DNA from: an uncultured Latescibacterota bacterium
GTDB lineage: Bacteria; Latescibacterota; UBA2968; UBA8231
Direction of reading: 5' to 3'
Assembly (NCBI GenBank): GCA_958295495.1
Contig: OY282352.1
Span: 2,108,001 to 2,172,000 of the forward strand
Length of the DNA stretch: 64,000 bases
Shown here: positions 17,676-27,001 of the stretch, piece by piece
Layout: every line of letters begins with the position of its first letter
Position numbering within the stretch: position 1 is the stretch's first letter
Position numbers and translations under genes: made by a program
The notes under the pieces: generated by a model
The model's input: the letters and a program-made list of their open reading frames with translations, nothing else
What the model was told of the DNA's origin: nothing
The model's database searches: none

Positions 17676-20600
17676 TTACTTCATTTGACGGATCTGCTCA
17701 ATTTTCTTGTCGAGCCGCTTGGGGGAGATCGGGTGGGCGGTGCCCAGCTCTTGGGCGAAGACCGAGACGCGATATTCCTCCAGCATCCAGCGCAATTCCT
17801 CGATTTGGGCCTCCCGCTCGGGCGAATTGGTCTCCCCGACGAGCTTTTCCAACTGGCTCTGGTACACCTCGATCAACTCGGCCTTCTGCGCGTCCTTGCG
17901 CGGGTCGGTCGCAGCGCGCTCGGTACGCACCTCGACGGCCTTTAGGTAGCGGAGCAGATGGCTAAGACGGTGGTAGGGAACGCGGGCGAGGAAGTCGTCT
18001 GGCAACAGTCGCTCCAAGTCCGCGTCCATCCCGCGATAGGCCCGGCCCGCAAGGCGAATTGCCCGGCGGGCTTCGAGCAGGCTATCGACCAAGGAGATGA
18101 AGCGCGGGGCCAAGCCGCGCAGCCGCAACTTGGCCTGCTCCAGCACGGCGTCGAAATCTCGTTGGCGCAGGGGTAGGATTTGCTCGCGGTGAAAGAGATA
18201 GCGCTCGAGATGTTCAAACGCTTGGGTGTGCAGTTCTAGGGAACTGCCTTGGTAGCGCGCCTTGAACTGCGCCAGCTCCTTGAGTTCGCGCTGGAGCCAC
18301 GCTAGCTCGTCGCGCAACGCCAAGGCACAGAGACCCAAGAATCCCGCTCGCGAGCAGATTTCGGCTTCGGCGCGATTTTTGTAGAGCCGCAGCAACACGC
18401 CGCCTTCGTCCCGATTGAGGCTGGGCCATCCATAAAGCGGCACCCCGCCTGCTTGGGTCACCTCTATTCGTTCGGGCAGGTCGCCGAAATCCCACGTAGT
18501 TATCCCTTCCCGTTCCCACTGTTGGACCGCCTTTTTCCAAGCGTCGAGTTCGACTGGCGTGTCGTGCTGTTCGAGGCGTTGGGTCAGTTGCTGCAAATCG
18601 CGACCAGCCGCGACGGATTGCTCGTCAGTGCCTTGGATATCGACGCGCATCTTGAGGTGGTCGGGCAGGTCGGCGGCGTTCCAGTCTGACGCTTGGATTT
18701 GGATCCGGTAGTGCTGGCGGATGTGTTCCTGTAGCGACTCCAAAAAGGTGGGATGCGTCGGCTTGAGTGCGGCCGCAATGCTTTTGGCCTTTGCGGGGAT
18801 CGGCACCAGTTGCTTGCGAATGGACTTGGGCAACGAGCGCAGTAGGACAGTGATTTTGTCTTCGAGCAGGCCCGGCACTAGCCATTCGAGTATTTCTGGA
18901 TCGACGGCGTGGGCCAGTTTGTAGGGCACCTCGACGGTGATGCCGTCCTCGTCTTGCCCCGGGCGATAGGCGTAGCTGATGGCTAGCTTTTTGCCGTCGA
19001 GGTCGAGCGCGTCGGGAAAAGCCTGTTGGTCAAAGTCAGGGCGGGTGGTGCCGAGCAAGTCTTCCTCCTGCATCAGCAGGAAGTCGTCGGCTTTGTCTTT
19101 GAGGAACCGGTTGAGGTCGTGCAGCGAGGAAACATCGTCGAGGTACTGGGAGTAAAAGCGGGCGGCAGCCTCTTCGACGTGTACATCGGCCAAGCCGCGG
19201 GCGCGGGTCTGCCAAGTTTCGATCTTCTGACACAGGCGAATGTTGTGCGCGAGAAACTTGTGCGGAGTATGCACTGCCCCAGGCACCAATGCCTCGCGGA
19301 TGAATATCTCGGTGGCCTCGTGGGCGTTAATGCGGCTATAAGGGATGCGGCGGCTGAGCACTTCGAGGCCGTAGAGGATCAGCTTTTCGCGCACCAGCAC
19401 CCGTCCCGAGCGCGGGTTGAAGTAGGGTTGGTCGTAGGAAGCGCGGCACAGGTGGCTGCCTAGCTCCGCGAGCCATTCAGGCTGGATGCGGGCGACGGTG
19501 CGGGCGAACAGGCGCGAGGTTTCGACGATCTCGGCCGCGACTAGCCAGTTAGGTGGCCCGCCCTCACCCGACTTCTTGCCCTTGTTGGAGCGAAAGAGTC
19601 CCGAGCCGGGAAAAATCATCACCTCGCGGCTGCGCGCTGCCTGATAGACATTGCCTTCTTCTTGACGCGCCACACTCGAAAGCAAGCCGGTGAGTACCGA
19701 GCGATGGATCGCGTCGTACCCGGCGGGTGCTCGGTTAAAGCGGAATCCTTTTATCTCGCCCAGTGCCTCGCGGAGCTGCGCGTGGATATCGCGCCATTCG
19801 CGCATCCGCACGTAGGAGAGGTAGTGCGCCTTGCAGAATTTGCGCAACTCGTTCTGCGAGGCGCTTTCCACTTTGTCGTGGTAGGCGTTCCAGATGTTGA
19901 GATAGCCTAGGAAATCGGAATTTTTGTCGTGGAACTGCCGGTGTGTATGGTCGGCCGCATCCTGCTCTTCGAGAGGCCGCTCGCGCGGATCTTGAATGCT
20001 GATGGCCGCGGCGATGACGAGCACTTCGGACAGGGCTTGTTCCTCGCGGGCCTGGAGCAGCATCCGCGAGACCGTGGGATCGATGGGCAGGCGCGCCATG
20101 GCGCGGCCAATGGAAGTGAGGGCGCGGTTTTCGTCGAGGGCGTTGAGCTGGCTCAGAAGTTGGAACCCGCCGGCGATAGCGGCTTTCGCCGGCGGGTCGA
20201 TAAAGGGAAACGCCTCAATGTCCCCTAACTTGAGATTAATCATCCGCAGGATGACCTCGGCGAGATTGGCGCGTTGGATCTCGGGCTGGGTGTATTCGGG
20301 GCGCGAGAGAAAGTCCTGCTCCGAGTAGAGGCGAATGCACACTCCGTCCGCAACCCGCCCGCAACGCCCCTCCCGTTGGCGGGCACTGCTCTGCGCAATG
20401 GGTTCGATCGGCAGGCGCTGAGTGTGGGTGCGGGGATTGTAGCGCGACAGGCGCGCCAAGCCGGTATCTACGACGTAGCGGATGCGGGGAATGGTCAGGG
20501 AAGTCTCGGCGATATTGGTGGCCAACACTACGCGCCGGCGGTCCCCCGGGGCGAATACGCGCTGCTGCTCCCCGGCGGTTAGGCGGCCAAACAGCGGCAA

Positions 20601-21557
20601 AATCTCAACCCCGCGCAGCTTGCGCCCTTCGAGCCGTTCGCGGGTCTCGCGGATGTCGCGCTCGGACGGCAGAAAGACCAAAAGGTCGCCCTGCCGCGAC
20701 GTCCGCACTATTTCTTCTACCGCACTGGCGGCCGCATCCAAATACGTGTAGTCGCCGCGGTCCTGCAGCAGCTCGTCGAGTGGCCAGTAGCGAACCTCGA
20801 CCGGGAACATCCGGCCCGAGACCTCGATGACGGGAGCGTCGTCAAAGGCCCTAGCGAAGGTTTCGGCGTCAATGGTGGCCGAGGTGATGACGATCTTGAG
20901 ATCGGGCCGCTTGCGGCGCAAAAGCCGCAGGTAGCCGAGCAAGAAGTCGATATTGAGGCTGCGCTCGTGGGCCTCATCCACGATAATGGTGTCATATTCG
21001 AGCAAATCTGGGTCGGTTTGGGTCTCGGCCAGCAAAATGCCGTCGGTCATTACCTTGATGCAGGTCTCGGGCGCGGTCTGGTCGCGGAAGCGGATTTTGC
21101 AGCCGACATCGCGGCCGTAGGTCACCTTGAGTTCTTCAGCCACGCGCTGAGCGATGGAAAGAGCGGCGACGCGGCGCGGCTGGGTGACGGCAACGCGGCC
21201 GGCCTCGCCCCGGCCGGCCTCTAGGCAGATTTTGGGCAATTGAGTGCTCTTGCCCGAGCCGGTCTCGCCGACGACGACCACCACCGGATGCGCCCGGATC
21301 GCCGCGAGGATTTCGTCCTTGCGGTCGCTGATGGGCAGGGCGGGTGGGTAGGTGGGGGTCGGGCGGGTGGCGCGGAATTTTTCGCGGCGATAGGCCGAGC
21401 GGCGGGCTTGGCCTAAGAGGCGTTCGACTTCTCCCGGATCGAGGCGACCCCGACGCTTCAGGCGGCGTTCGATGCGCACCCGATCCTCGAGCATACACTG
21501 GGGCAGGAGGGTTTTAAGCGCGGCGATGGGGTGGAGTTTGGTAGGCGATTGATTCAA
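17676..21557 (-). CDS. hrpA: ATP-dependent RNA helicase HrpA (DEAH box)
   Basis: This is a 1293-residue protein, close to the roughly 1300 of characterised HrpA. Motifs in order are GETGSGKSTQLPK (Walker A, about residue 97), DEAHERSLNIDF (Walker B/DEAH), VITSATIDAETFA (motif III) and QREGRCGRV (motif VI). HA2/OB-fold regions follow, and then the long HrpA-specific C-terminal domain ending in a coiled segment (EAQIEELRWMLEEYRVSVFAQELG as two short motifs). The start is TTG at 21557 with only a weak ribosome site, so a slightly later start is possible. HrpA has been linked to mRNA processing and stalled-ribosome rescue. No operon partner is seen. Confidence 0.93.
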   Translation of the reverse strand: MNQSPTKLHPIAALKTLLPQCMLEDRVRIERRLKRRGRLDPGEVERLLGQARRSAYRREKFRATRPTPTYPPALPISDRKDEILAAIRAHPVVVVVGETGSGKSTQLPKICLEAGRGEAGRVAVTQPRRVAALSIAQRVAEELKVTYGRDVGCKIRFRDQTAPETCIKVMTDGILLAETQTDPDLLEYDTIIVDEAHERSLNIDFLLGYLRLLRRKRPDLKIVITSATIDAETFARAFDDAPVIEVSGRMFPVEVRYWPLDELLQDRGDYTYLDAAASAVEEIVRTSRQGDLLVFLPSERDIRETRERLEGRKLRGVEILPLFGRLTAGEQQRVFAPGDRRRVVLATNIAETSLTIPRIRYVVDTGLARLSRYNPRTHTQRLPIEPIAQSSARQREGRCGRVADGVCIRLYSEQDFLSRPEYTQPEIQRANLAEVILRMINLKLGDIEAFPFIDPPAKAAIAGGFQLLSQLNALDENRALTSIGRAMARLPIDPTVSRMLLQAREEQALSEVLVIAAAISIQDPRERPLEEQDAADHTHRQFHDKNSDFLGYLNIWNAYHDKVESASQNELRKFCKAHYLSYVRMREWRDIHAQLREALGEIKGFRFNRAPAGYDAIHRSVLTGLLSSVARQEEGNVYQAARSREVMIFPGSGLFRSNKGKKSGEGGPPNWLVAAEIVETSRLFARTVARIQPEWLAELGSHLCRASYDQPYFNPRSGRVLVREKLILYGLEVLSRRIPYSRINAHEATEIFIREALVPGAVHTPHKFLAHNIRLCQKIETWQTRARGLADVHVEEAAARFYSQYLDDVSSLHDLNRFLKDKADDFLLMQEEDLLGTTRPDFDQQAFPDALDLDGKKLAISYAYRPGQDEDGITVEVPYKLAHAVDPEILEWLVPGLLEDKITVLLRSLPKSIRKQLVPIPAKAKSIAAALKPTHPTFLESLQEHIRQHYRIQIQASDWNAADLPDHLKMRVDIQGTDEQSVAAGRDLQQLTQRLEQHDTPVELDAWKKAVQQWEREGITTWDFGDLPERIEVTQAGGVPLYGWPSLNRDEGGVLLRLYKNRAEAEICSRAGFLGLCALALRDELAWLQRELKELAQFKARYQGSSLELHTQAFEHLERYLFHREQILPLRQRDFDAVLEQAKLRLRGLAPRFISLVDSLLEARRAIRLAGRAYRGMDADLERLLPDDFLARVPYHRLSHLLRYLKAVEVRTERAATDPRKDAQKAELIEVYQSQLEKLVGETNSPEREAQIEELRWMLEEYRVSVFAQELGTAHPISPKRLDKKIEQIRQMK

Positions 21558-21662
21558 AATTTACAAGGAGTTACGGCGTTTGTGTCGGCACGGGAAATGT
21601 ACGATAGGGGTCGCATGGTGGCAAATGCGAGGTCGTCTGGGTAGAGTCGCGTCCAGCGCGAA

Positions 21663-21821
21663 GTGCAATGCGCCCAGTGTGGGGCGCGGTTGCGCGGTCA
21701 GCAGCACATCATCAGCGATTCTCTCATCGGTGCCCACGCCTTGCACCAAGCCGATCGCCTATTGAGCCGGGATCGCGGATTTTATGCGGCTTACTTCGGG
21801 GAATTGGCGCTGATAGTCTAA
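21663..21821 (+). pseudogene. C-terminal remnant of a PIN-domain (VapC-like) toxin
   Basis: Within the 370-bp gap between hrpA and the amidohydrolase, a plus-strand frame ends at TAA 21819-21821. It encodes a CxxC pair (VQCAQCGARL), then ISDSLIGAHALHQAD and LLSRDRGFYAAYF, the last two being the hallmark C-terminal acidic motifs of PIN ribonucleases. The N-terminal half, with the first catalytic aspartate, is missing, and an in-frame TAG lies upstream, so this is a decayed gene. The rest of the gap (21558-21662, 21822-21927) shows nothing else. Confidence 0.6.
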
Positions 21822-21927
21822 CGTTGCGGGATTTTCGACGGCGAGACGCCCTCGGTCCCAGATACTTTGAGCCAAGTGAGAGACCGAAACCCTAGTTTTG
21901 AGAACGCTTCTAAGCAGAGCGGCCTAC

Positions 21928-23196
21928 TCAGGCATCAGTGCGCCACAGGCGCGGCACGGGGCTAGTGGCTTGGCGCTCGGGCAGGTGCCAGTACTCGGCC
22001 TCTGGCGGGATCTCTTGTAGGTGCGGGCAGGTCATGCCATGGCGGTCCCACACCACCTCGCCAGCGCGCAAGGTCAGGGCGCATTCGAGGCGGTGTTGGG
22101 CCTCGATGCAGGCCCAGCCGCAGTCGCGAAAGTAGAAGTTGCCCTCGAGGACGCCCAGCACGGCGACATCGGCCTCAGAACCGGGCGTCAAAGTTCCCAA
22201 CGCGGGCCGGCGGATGGCGCGGGCAGGGGTGACGGTAGAGCGGTAGATCACTTCCTGTAAGGGCATGTCCATGGCCAAGCACTTGGACATCGTGTCGAGC
22301 ATGGAGTGGACGTGGCCGTTGATATTGCCTATATGCAGGTCGGTGCTAATGGAATCGGGCGGGAAGCGGTCGGCAATGGCCGGTATGGCGGCGCGATACC
22401 AGAAGCTAGCCGCCCCGTGCCCAAGGTCGAAGTGGATGCCCTTTTGCCGCGCCTCGCGCATGTAGTCGTACACTGCGCCGTTTTCATCGACGACGGGGAA
22501 CTGGCGGGCGAAAACGTGGGTGTGGATGTCGCCGGGGCGTAGGTGCTTGAGGAGGAGATCGGGATAGGAGCGCTCGGGCGGGCGCGGCCAAAAATCAACC
22601 ATCACCGGCATTTTACAGCGCTCGCCAGCCTCGACGGCAGCGTCAACCGAGGCCCAAGGCGGATGCTCGCCGTCAAAGGGCTTGGTGGTCCAATAATGGG
22701 CGGTCTTGATGCCGACGCACACCTCGTCGTGGGCCGCGGCCATCTCGGCCGCCTGCTGAGGATCGAGGTTGGCGACGACTTGTTCGGGAGGGCCCATGCC
22801 TGGGGCGGCAATGTTGATATATGCAAACATGCGGATCTTGGAGTGGTCAATCACCGTCTCGCGGAAGTGCTCGAACTCCTCGGCACCGGCGGTGCCAGTA
22901 TCGACGCAGGTGGTTACTCCCTCTTTGAGGAAGTGGGCGTCGGCGTTGAGGCTGCCCACCAACCCACCAGATTTGCGGGCGCGGGTATGGTACGTATGAA
23001 CGTGGATATCGAGCAGGCCCGGCACGACTACGAGGTTGCCCACGTCGAGTACGCGATGGGCATCCGCAGGGGGAATGTCCTCTTCGACGCGGGCGATGCG
23101 GCCGTCGAGTACGCCGACGTCGGCAACGCTGTCGATGTCGTTGGCAGGATCAATTACGTGGCCGCCTTTGAGCAGCATTTCGAGCTTGCGGGGCAT
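21928..23196 (-). CDS. Amidohydrolase/dihydroorotase-like metal-dependent hydrolase
   Basis: The 422-residue protein has the amidohydrolase layout: a small beta-sandwich built from both termini (MLLKGGHVIDPANDIDSV and ADVAVLGVLEG) around a TIM barrel. Metal-site motifs are PGLLDIHVHTYH, a central lysine in VCVGIKTAHYW (carbamylated lysine candidate), HTHVFARQF and the late aspartate in SISTDLHIGN. The PPERSYPDLLLKHLRPGDIHTH region, given here in parts, is typical of the deacetylase/EF0837-type group. The likely reaction is hydrolysis of an amide or cyclic amide; the substrate is unknown. It has no close partner gene. Confidence 0.85.
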   Translation of the reverse strand: MPRKLEMLLKGGHVIDPANDIDSVADVGVLDGRIARVEEDIPPADAHRVLDVGNLVVVPGLLDIHVHTYHTRARKSGGLVGSLNADAHFLKEGVTTCVDTGTAGAEEFEHFRETVIDHSKIRMFAYINIAAPGMGPPEQVVANLDPQQAAEMAAAHDEVCVGIKTAHYWTTKPFDGEHPPWASVDAAVEAGERCKMPVMVDFWPRPPERSYPDLLLKHLRPGDIHTHVFARQFPVVDENGAVYDYMREARQKGIHFDLGHGAASFWYRAAIPAIADRFPPDSISTDLHIGNINGHVHSMLDTMSKCLAMDMPLQEVIYRSTVTPARAIRRPALGTLTPGSEADVAVLGVLEGNFYFRDCGWACIEAQHRLECALTLRAGEVVWDRHGMTCPHLQEIPPEAEYWHLPERQATSPVPRLWRTDA

Positions 23197-23318
23197 GGCT
23201 TTTCCGTTCCGTAGAGAGCGAAAATTACAAAATAGACTGGGCCAAAGGGAGGGTCAAATGAGGTTGTTGACAATGGTTAGACGCTTGGAGTACAATTTAT
23301 AGCTTCATATATTCAATA

Positions 23319-23440
23319 GAAGCCATCTCATACATGCCACCAACCCCATAGGCCAGCCTCTACGCTTGTCTAAACGACGGGCGACCAACAAGGGTCGCCC
23401 CTACATACATGACGTAGTTAGACGTTTATGAGATAACTTC
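23319..23440. repeat. Long imperfect inverted repeat with internal REP hairpin
   Basis: GAAGCCATCTCATA (23319-23332) and TATGAGATAACTTC (23427-23440) are inverted copies (12 of 14). A perfect inner hairpin lies between them: GGGCGACC (23379-23386) with GGTCGCCC (23393-23400). The inner GGGCGACC...GGTCGCCC core is like a common dispersed repeat. The whole could be a MITE-like element or the leader of the nfeD operon, whose ATG is 9 bp beyond it. The remainder of 23197-23448 contains no gene. Confidence 0.45.
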
Positions 23441-23448
23441 ATACGTAA

Positions 23449-24768
23449 ATGCGACGCCTTATCTACACACTCCTAATTTTGTCGGCCGGCAGCGCCCAAG
23501 CTCAGACCGTCTATCGCGTCCACCTCAAGCTAGAGGGCATGATCGACCCGGGCGTGGCGGCCTTTGTCGAGCGCGTGATCGCCGATGCCGACGAGACCGG
23601 GGCCGACGCAGTCGTCTTCGAGATCGACACCTTTGGCGGGCGCGTCGATGCGGCTACCGTGATTCGCGACGCCATCCTCGACGCCGAAACCTTGACCATC
23701 GCCTTTATCAATAAGCGGGCGATTTCGGCCGGTGCACTCATCTCGCTGGCTTGCGATAAGATCGTCATGACGCAAGCCTCAACCATGGGCGCAACCACCC
23801 CGGTCGATGCCACGGGTACCAAGGCCAGCGACAAGGTGACCTCCTATATGCGCGCCGAGATGCGCGCCACGGCCGAGCGCACCGGCCGCGACGTCAAGAT
23901 CGCCGAGGCCATGGTAGATGAGCGCGTCGATGTTCCGGGCCTGAGTGCCGAAGCCGGCCGACCAGCCACCCTGACCACCGAACAGGCGCTCAACTACCAG
24001 ATGGCCGACGAGACGGCTGAAACCCTGATCGAGCTGTTGCGTATCTACGATCTAGGCGAGGCCGAAGTCATCGAAGTCGAGCTCAACTGGGCCGAGCACA
24101 TCCTACGCCTCCTGACCCACCCGATTGTCACTTCAATTTTGCTAGCTGTGGCCATGTTCGGCTTAATCGCCGAGGTGCGCACACCCGGTTGGGGCTTGGG
24201 CGGTACGCTCGCTCTGGTGGCACTGGGGCTTTTCTTCGGCAGCCACCTGATCGTCCACCTAGCGGAGTGGCAGGAGCTCGCGCTCTTTGCTGTAGGCGCG
24301 ACGCTTTTGGTCGTCGAGCTAGTGGCCATTCCAGGCTTTGGCATTGTGGGCGTGTTGGGTATCGGGGCGATGATTGCGAGCGTGGTGATTACCCAATTGG
24401 GCGATTTTCAATTGTGGAGTTTCGACGAAATCGTCTCGGTGATAGGGCGTCTCGCAGGCTCGATGATCGGCGCGTTTGTACTCTCGCTCATCGCGTTGCG
24501 CTCCCTGCCCAAGTTCGCCACCTTCAACCGCCTCGTACTTCACAACGAAATCAGGGCCGCCGACGGGTACACTTCCTCCTCGCGCAAGACCGACGAGGAG
24601 CTGTTGGGCAAGGAGGGGGTCACGGTCAGCTACCTGCGGCCCTCAGGTATAGCCCTGTTTGAGGGCCAGCGGCTCACCGTGATCGCCGAAGGCGAATTCA
24701 TCGAGGCGCAGCGGCCCATTAAAGTCGTCGAAGCCCGCGGTAGCCGAGTGGTGGTGAAGCCACTATGA
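23449..24768 (+). CDS. Long NfeD-family membrane protease (NfeD1b type)
   Basis: The 439-residue protein has a signal peptide (LIYTLLILSAGSAQAQ), a ClpP/crotonase-fold serine protease domain (residues 25-205), about four membrane helices (225-345) and a C-terminal OB-fold NfeD domain (385-439, LRPSGIALFEGQRLTVIAE). The nucleophile is S93 in AISAGALIS; the lysine dyad partner would follow in the ATGTKASDK segment. NfeD proteases cluster with flotillin/stomatin genes and are thought to cleave hydrophobic membrane substrates, and the same partnership is seen here. The stop overlaps the next start (ATGA). Confidence 0.9.
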   Translation: MRRLIYTLLILSAGSAQAQTVYRVHLKLEGMIDPGVAAFVERVIADADETGADAVVFEIDTFGGRVDAATVIRDAILDAETLTIAFINKRAISAGALISLACDKIVMTQASTMGATTPVDATGTKASDKVTSYMRAEMRATAERTGRDVKIAEAMVDERVDVPGLSAEAGRPATLTTEQALNYQMADETAETLIELLRIYDLGEAEVIEVELNWAEHILRLLTHPIVTSILLAVAMFGLIAEVRTPGWGLGGTLALVALGLFFGSHLIVHLAEWQELALFAVGATLLVVELVAIPGFGIVGVLGIGAMIASVVITQLGDFQLWSFDEIVSVIGRLAGSMIGAFVLSLIALRSLPKFATFNRLVLHNEIRAADGYTSSSRKTDEELLGKEGVTVSYLRPSGIALFEGQRLTVIAEGEFIEAQRPIKVVEARGSRVVVKPL

Positions 24769-25274
24769 GCTTTCTGGGGGGGGAGGTATTGGAATGGGTT
24801 TATTCGCTGGCCTTGCTAGTGCTCGGCTTTGTGCTGGTGCTCTTGGAAATTTTCGTCATCCCAGGGCTCAATATCTTCGGCGTCGTTGGTTTTCTGACTG
24901 CTGTCGCCGGCATTGCCTATGCCTATGTGAATATGGGCGTCGTGGCGGCGGGCGTCGTGGCGGGCTTGGGGCTTGCGGGGACCGCCGTCCTAGTGAGGCT
25001 GATGCTCAAGGTCCGCGCTTGGAACCGCTTGGTGCTCAACGATGGCATGACGCGCAAGGCCGGCTACGATTCGGTTAAGCCTGGCCGCGAGGCGTTGCTC
25101 GGGCAGACGGGCGAGGCGGTTACGACGCTGCGGCCAGCGGGGCGGGCGCAATTTGGCAAACGAGTAGTCGACGTAGTCAGCGAGGGTGGCTATATTGAAC
25201 GCGGTGAGCAGGTCGAGGTATTGAAAGTAGCTGGCAACAGAGTAGTGGTTCAGTCCGTTCACTCCGAGCCTTAG
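24765..25274 (+). CDS. Short NfeD-like protein, copy 1
   Basis: This is a 169-residue protein without a protease domain. It has two to three hydrophobic helices (residues 10-32, 38-75) and a C-terminal NfeD OB fold (GQTGEAVTTLRPAGRAQF ... GEQVEVLKVAGNRVVV). Short NfeD proteins usually pair with flotillin (FloA). The ATG overlaps the stop of the long nfeD. It is a near copy of 25484-25993, differing for example by VIPGLN versus TPGLK and VVAAG versus GLAAG. Confidence 0.88.
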   Translation: MSFLGGEVLEWVYSLALLVLGFVLVLLEIFVIPGLNIFGVVGFLTAVAGIAYAYVNMGVVAAGVVAGLGLAGTAVLVRLMLKVRAWNRLVLNDGMTRKAGYDSVKPGREALLGQTGEAVTTLRPAGRAQFGKRVVDVVSEGGYIERGEQVEVLKVAGNRVVVQSVHSEP

Positions 25275-25298
25275 TTTACTTCCTTCAAGGAGCTAATA

Positions 25299-25487
25299 AT
25301 GGAAGTCCTATTTTTGGTCTTGGCGCTTTTTGGCATCATCATCTTTTTGTCGCTGCGGCCCTCAGGTATAGCCCTGTTTGAGGGCCAGCGGCTCACCGTG
25401 ATCGCCGAGGGCGAATTCATCAAGGCACAGCGGCCCATTAAAGTCGTCGAAGCCCGCGGTAGTCGAGTGGTGGTGAAGCCACTATGA
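25299..25487 (+). pseudogene. Chimeric floA(5')-nfeD(3') ORF created by the duplication
   Basis: This 62-codon frame has the first 18 residues of FloA ([18 protein letters not shown]) fused in frame to the last 44 residues of the long NfeD (RPSGIALFEGQRLTVIAE ... VVVKPL). It retains the AAGGAG ribosome site of floA and overlaps the next short nfeD by ATGA, so it is probably translated as a membrane-tethered OB fold. It is a by-product of duplication. Its frame has stayed open despite about 3% divergence between the copies. Confidence 0.85.
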
Positions 25488-25993
25488 GCTTTCTGGGGGG
25501 GGAGGTGTTGGAATGGGTTTATTCGCTGGCCTTGCTAGTGCTCGGCTTTGTGCTGATGCTCTTGGAAATTTTCGTCACCCCAGGGCTCAAGATCTTCGGC
25601 GTCGTTGGTTTTCTGACCGCCATCGCCGGCATTGCCTATGCCTATGTGAACATGGGCGGCTTGGCGGCGGGCGTCGTGGCGGGCTTGGGGCTTGCGGGGA
25701 CCGCCGTCCTAGTGAGGCTGATGCTCAAGGTCCGCGCTTGGAACCGCTTGGTGCTCAACGATGGCATGACGCGCAAGGCCGGCTACGATTCGGTTAAGCC
25801 TGGCCGCGAGGCGTTGCTCGGGCAGACGGGCGAGGCGGTTACGACGCTGCGGCCAGCGGGGCGGGCGCAATTTGGCAAACGAGTAGTCGACGTAGTCAGC
25901 GAGGGTCGCTATATTGAACGTGGTGAGCAGGTCGAGGTATTGAAAGTAGCTGGCAACAGAGTAGTGGTTCAGTCCGTTCACTCCGAGCCTTAG
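25484..25993 (+). CDS. Short NfeD-like protein, copy 2
   Basis: The 169-residue paralogue of 24765-25274 has the same two-part layout (membrane helices then OB fold) and is adjacent to floA, so it is in the ancestral position. Differences from copy 1 include a threonine for isoleucine in LEIFVTPG, lysine in GLKIFG, GGLAAG and arginine in EGRYIERG. Most changes lie in the membrane half and the OB core is almost identical. Both copies could be expressed from the same transcript. Confidence 0.88.
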   Translation: MSFLGGEVLEWVYSLALLVLGFVLMLLEIFVTPGLKIFGVVGFLTAIAGIAYAYVNMGGLAAGVVAGLGLAGTAVLVRLMLKVRAWNRLVLNDGMTRKAGYDSVKPGREALLGQTGEAVTTLRPAGRAQFGKRVVDVVSEGRYIERGEQVEVLKVAGNRVVVQSVHSEP

Positions 25994-26017
25994 TTTACTT
26001 CCTTCAAGGAGCTAATA

Positions 26018-26998
26018 ATGGAAGTCCTATTTTTGGTCTTGGTGCTTTTTGGCATCATCATCTTTTTGTCGCTCTTCACCTATATGATTCCGGTGGGGCT
26101 GTGGATTTCAGCCTATTTCGCCGGAGTCAAGGTGGCGATCTTCAAGGATCTAGTGGGCATGAGGTTGCGCAAGGTGCCGCCCCGCCAGATCGTCGGCCCC
26201 AAGATCAGCGCCACCAAGGCCGGGCTGGATGTCGGCTTGGAGAGCATGGAAGCCCACTTCTTGGCCGGCGGCAACGTCAACGCGGTAATTTTGGCGCTTA
26301 TCTCGGCCGACAAGGCCAATATCGAACTGACTTTTGAGCGAGCCGCCAGCATCGACTTGGCGGGCCGCGACGTGCTCGACGCGGTCAAAGTCAGCGTCAA
26401 TCCCAAGGTGATCAACACGCCCCTTATTGCGGCGATTGCCAAAGACGGCATCCAAGTCAAGGCCACCTGCCGAGTGACCGTGCGCGCCAATATCGACCGC
26501 TTGGTCGGCGGTGCCGGCGAGGAGACGATCATCGCCCGGGTCGGCGAAGGGATCGTCACCACCATCGGTTCGGCTGCGACGCACAAAGAGGTGCTCGAAA
26601 ATCCCGATCTGATTTCCCGGCGAGTGCTGGAAAAGGGTCTCGACTCGGAGACGGCCTTTGAGATTCTCTCGATTGACATCGCCGATGTCGATGTGGGTGA
26701 AAATATCGGGGCCAAACTACAGACCGATCAGGCGGATGCCGATCTCAAAATTGCCCAAGCCAAGGCCGAGGAACGTCGGGCCATGGCCCAAGCGCGCGAG
26801 CAGGAGATGACGGCCCAAGTCGTGGAGATGGAATCGCGGGTCAAGGAAGCCGAGGCCGAAGTGCCCCGTGCGATGGCCGAGGCTTTCCGCGAGGGCAACT
26901 TGGGCGTTATGGACTACTACCGCATGCGCAATATCCAAGCCGACACAGATATGCGCGATTCGATTTCCGAAAGCGGTGAGGACCGCGATAACAACTAG
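26018..26998 (+). CDS. floA: Flotillin-like protein FloA
   Basis: The 326-residue length fits FloA. An N-terminal membrane segment ([19 protein letters not shown]) and a short re-entrant hydrophobic stretch are followed by the SPFH domain ([19 protein letters not shown]) and a C-terminal Ala/Glu-rich coiled coil ([35 protein letters not shown]). FloA scaffolds functional membrane microdomains in bacteria. The ATG follows CAAGGAG. Located directly after the NfeD genes, it completes the nfeD-floA cassette. Confidence 0.92.
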   Translation: MEVLFLVLVLFGIIIFLSLFTYMIPVGLWISAYFAGVKVAIFKDLVGMRLRKVPPRQIVGPKISATKAGLDVGLESMEAHFLAGGNVNAVILALISADKANIELTFERAASIDLAGRDVLDAVKVSVNPKVINTPLIAAIAKDGIQVKATCRVTVRANIDRLVGGAGEETIIARVGEGIVTTIGSAATHKEVLENPDLISRRVLEKGLDSETAFEILSIDIADVDVGENIGAKLQTDQADADLKIAQAKAEERRAMAQAREQEMTAQVVEMESRVKEAEAEVPRAMAEAFREGNLGVMDYYRMRNIQADTDMRDSISESGEDRDNN

Positions 26999-27001
26999 TT
27001 C

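Larger units (their letters stand above)
24634..26071 (+). repeat. 719-bp direct tandem duplication (nfeD 3' end to floA 5' end)
   Basis: Copy 1 is 24634-25352 and copy 2 is 25353-26071, offset by exactly 719 bp and about 97% identical by eye (roughly 20 differences, both silent and amino-acid changing). Each copy holds the last 44 codons of the long nfeD, the whole short nfeD gene, the intergenic AAGGAG region and the first 18 codons of floA. The junction at 25352/25353 shares only a CT with the parental ends, so illegitimate recombination is likely. Accumulated differences rule out a simple assembly duplication. Confidence 0.95.

Noticed and set aside
19026-19463. Plus-strand frames inside hrpA
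   Set aside because: They are antisense to a 1293-residue helicase with complete motifs and show no domain of their own.
3022-22998. Depletion of GATATC as evidence for EcoRV-like specificity
   Set aside because: GATATC does occur in the window (for example near 3025, 18636 and 22989), so no depletion can be claimed; methylation by the partner would explain survival.
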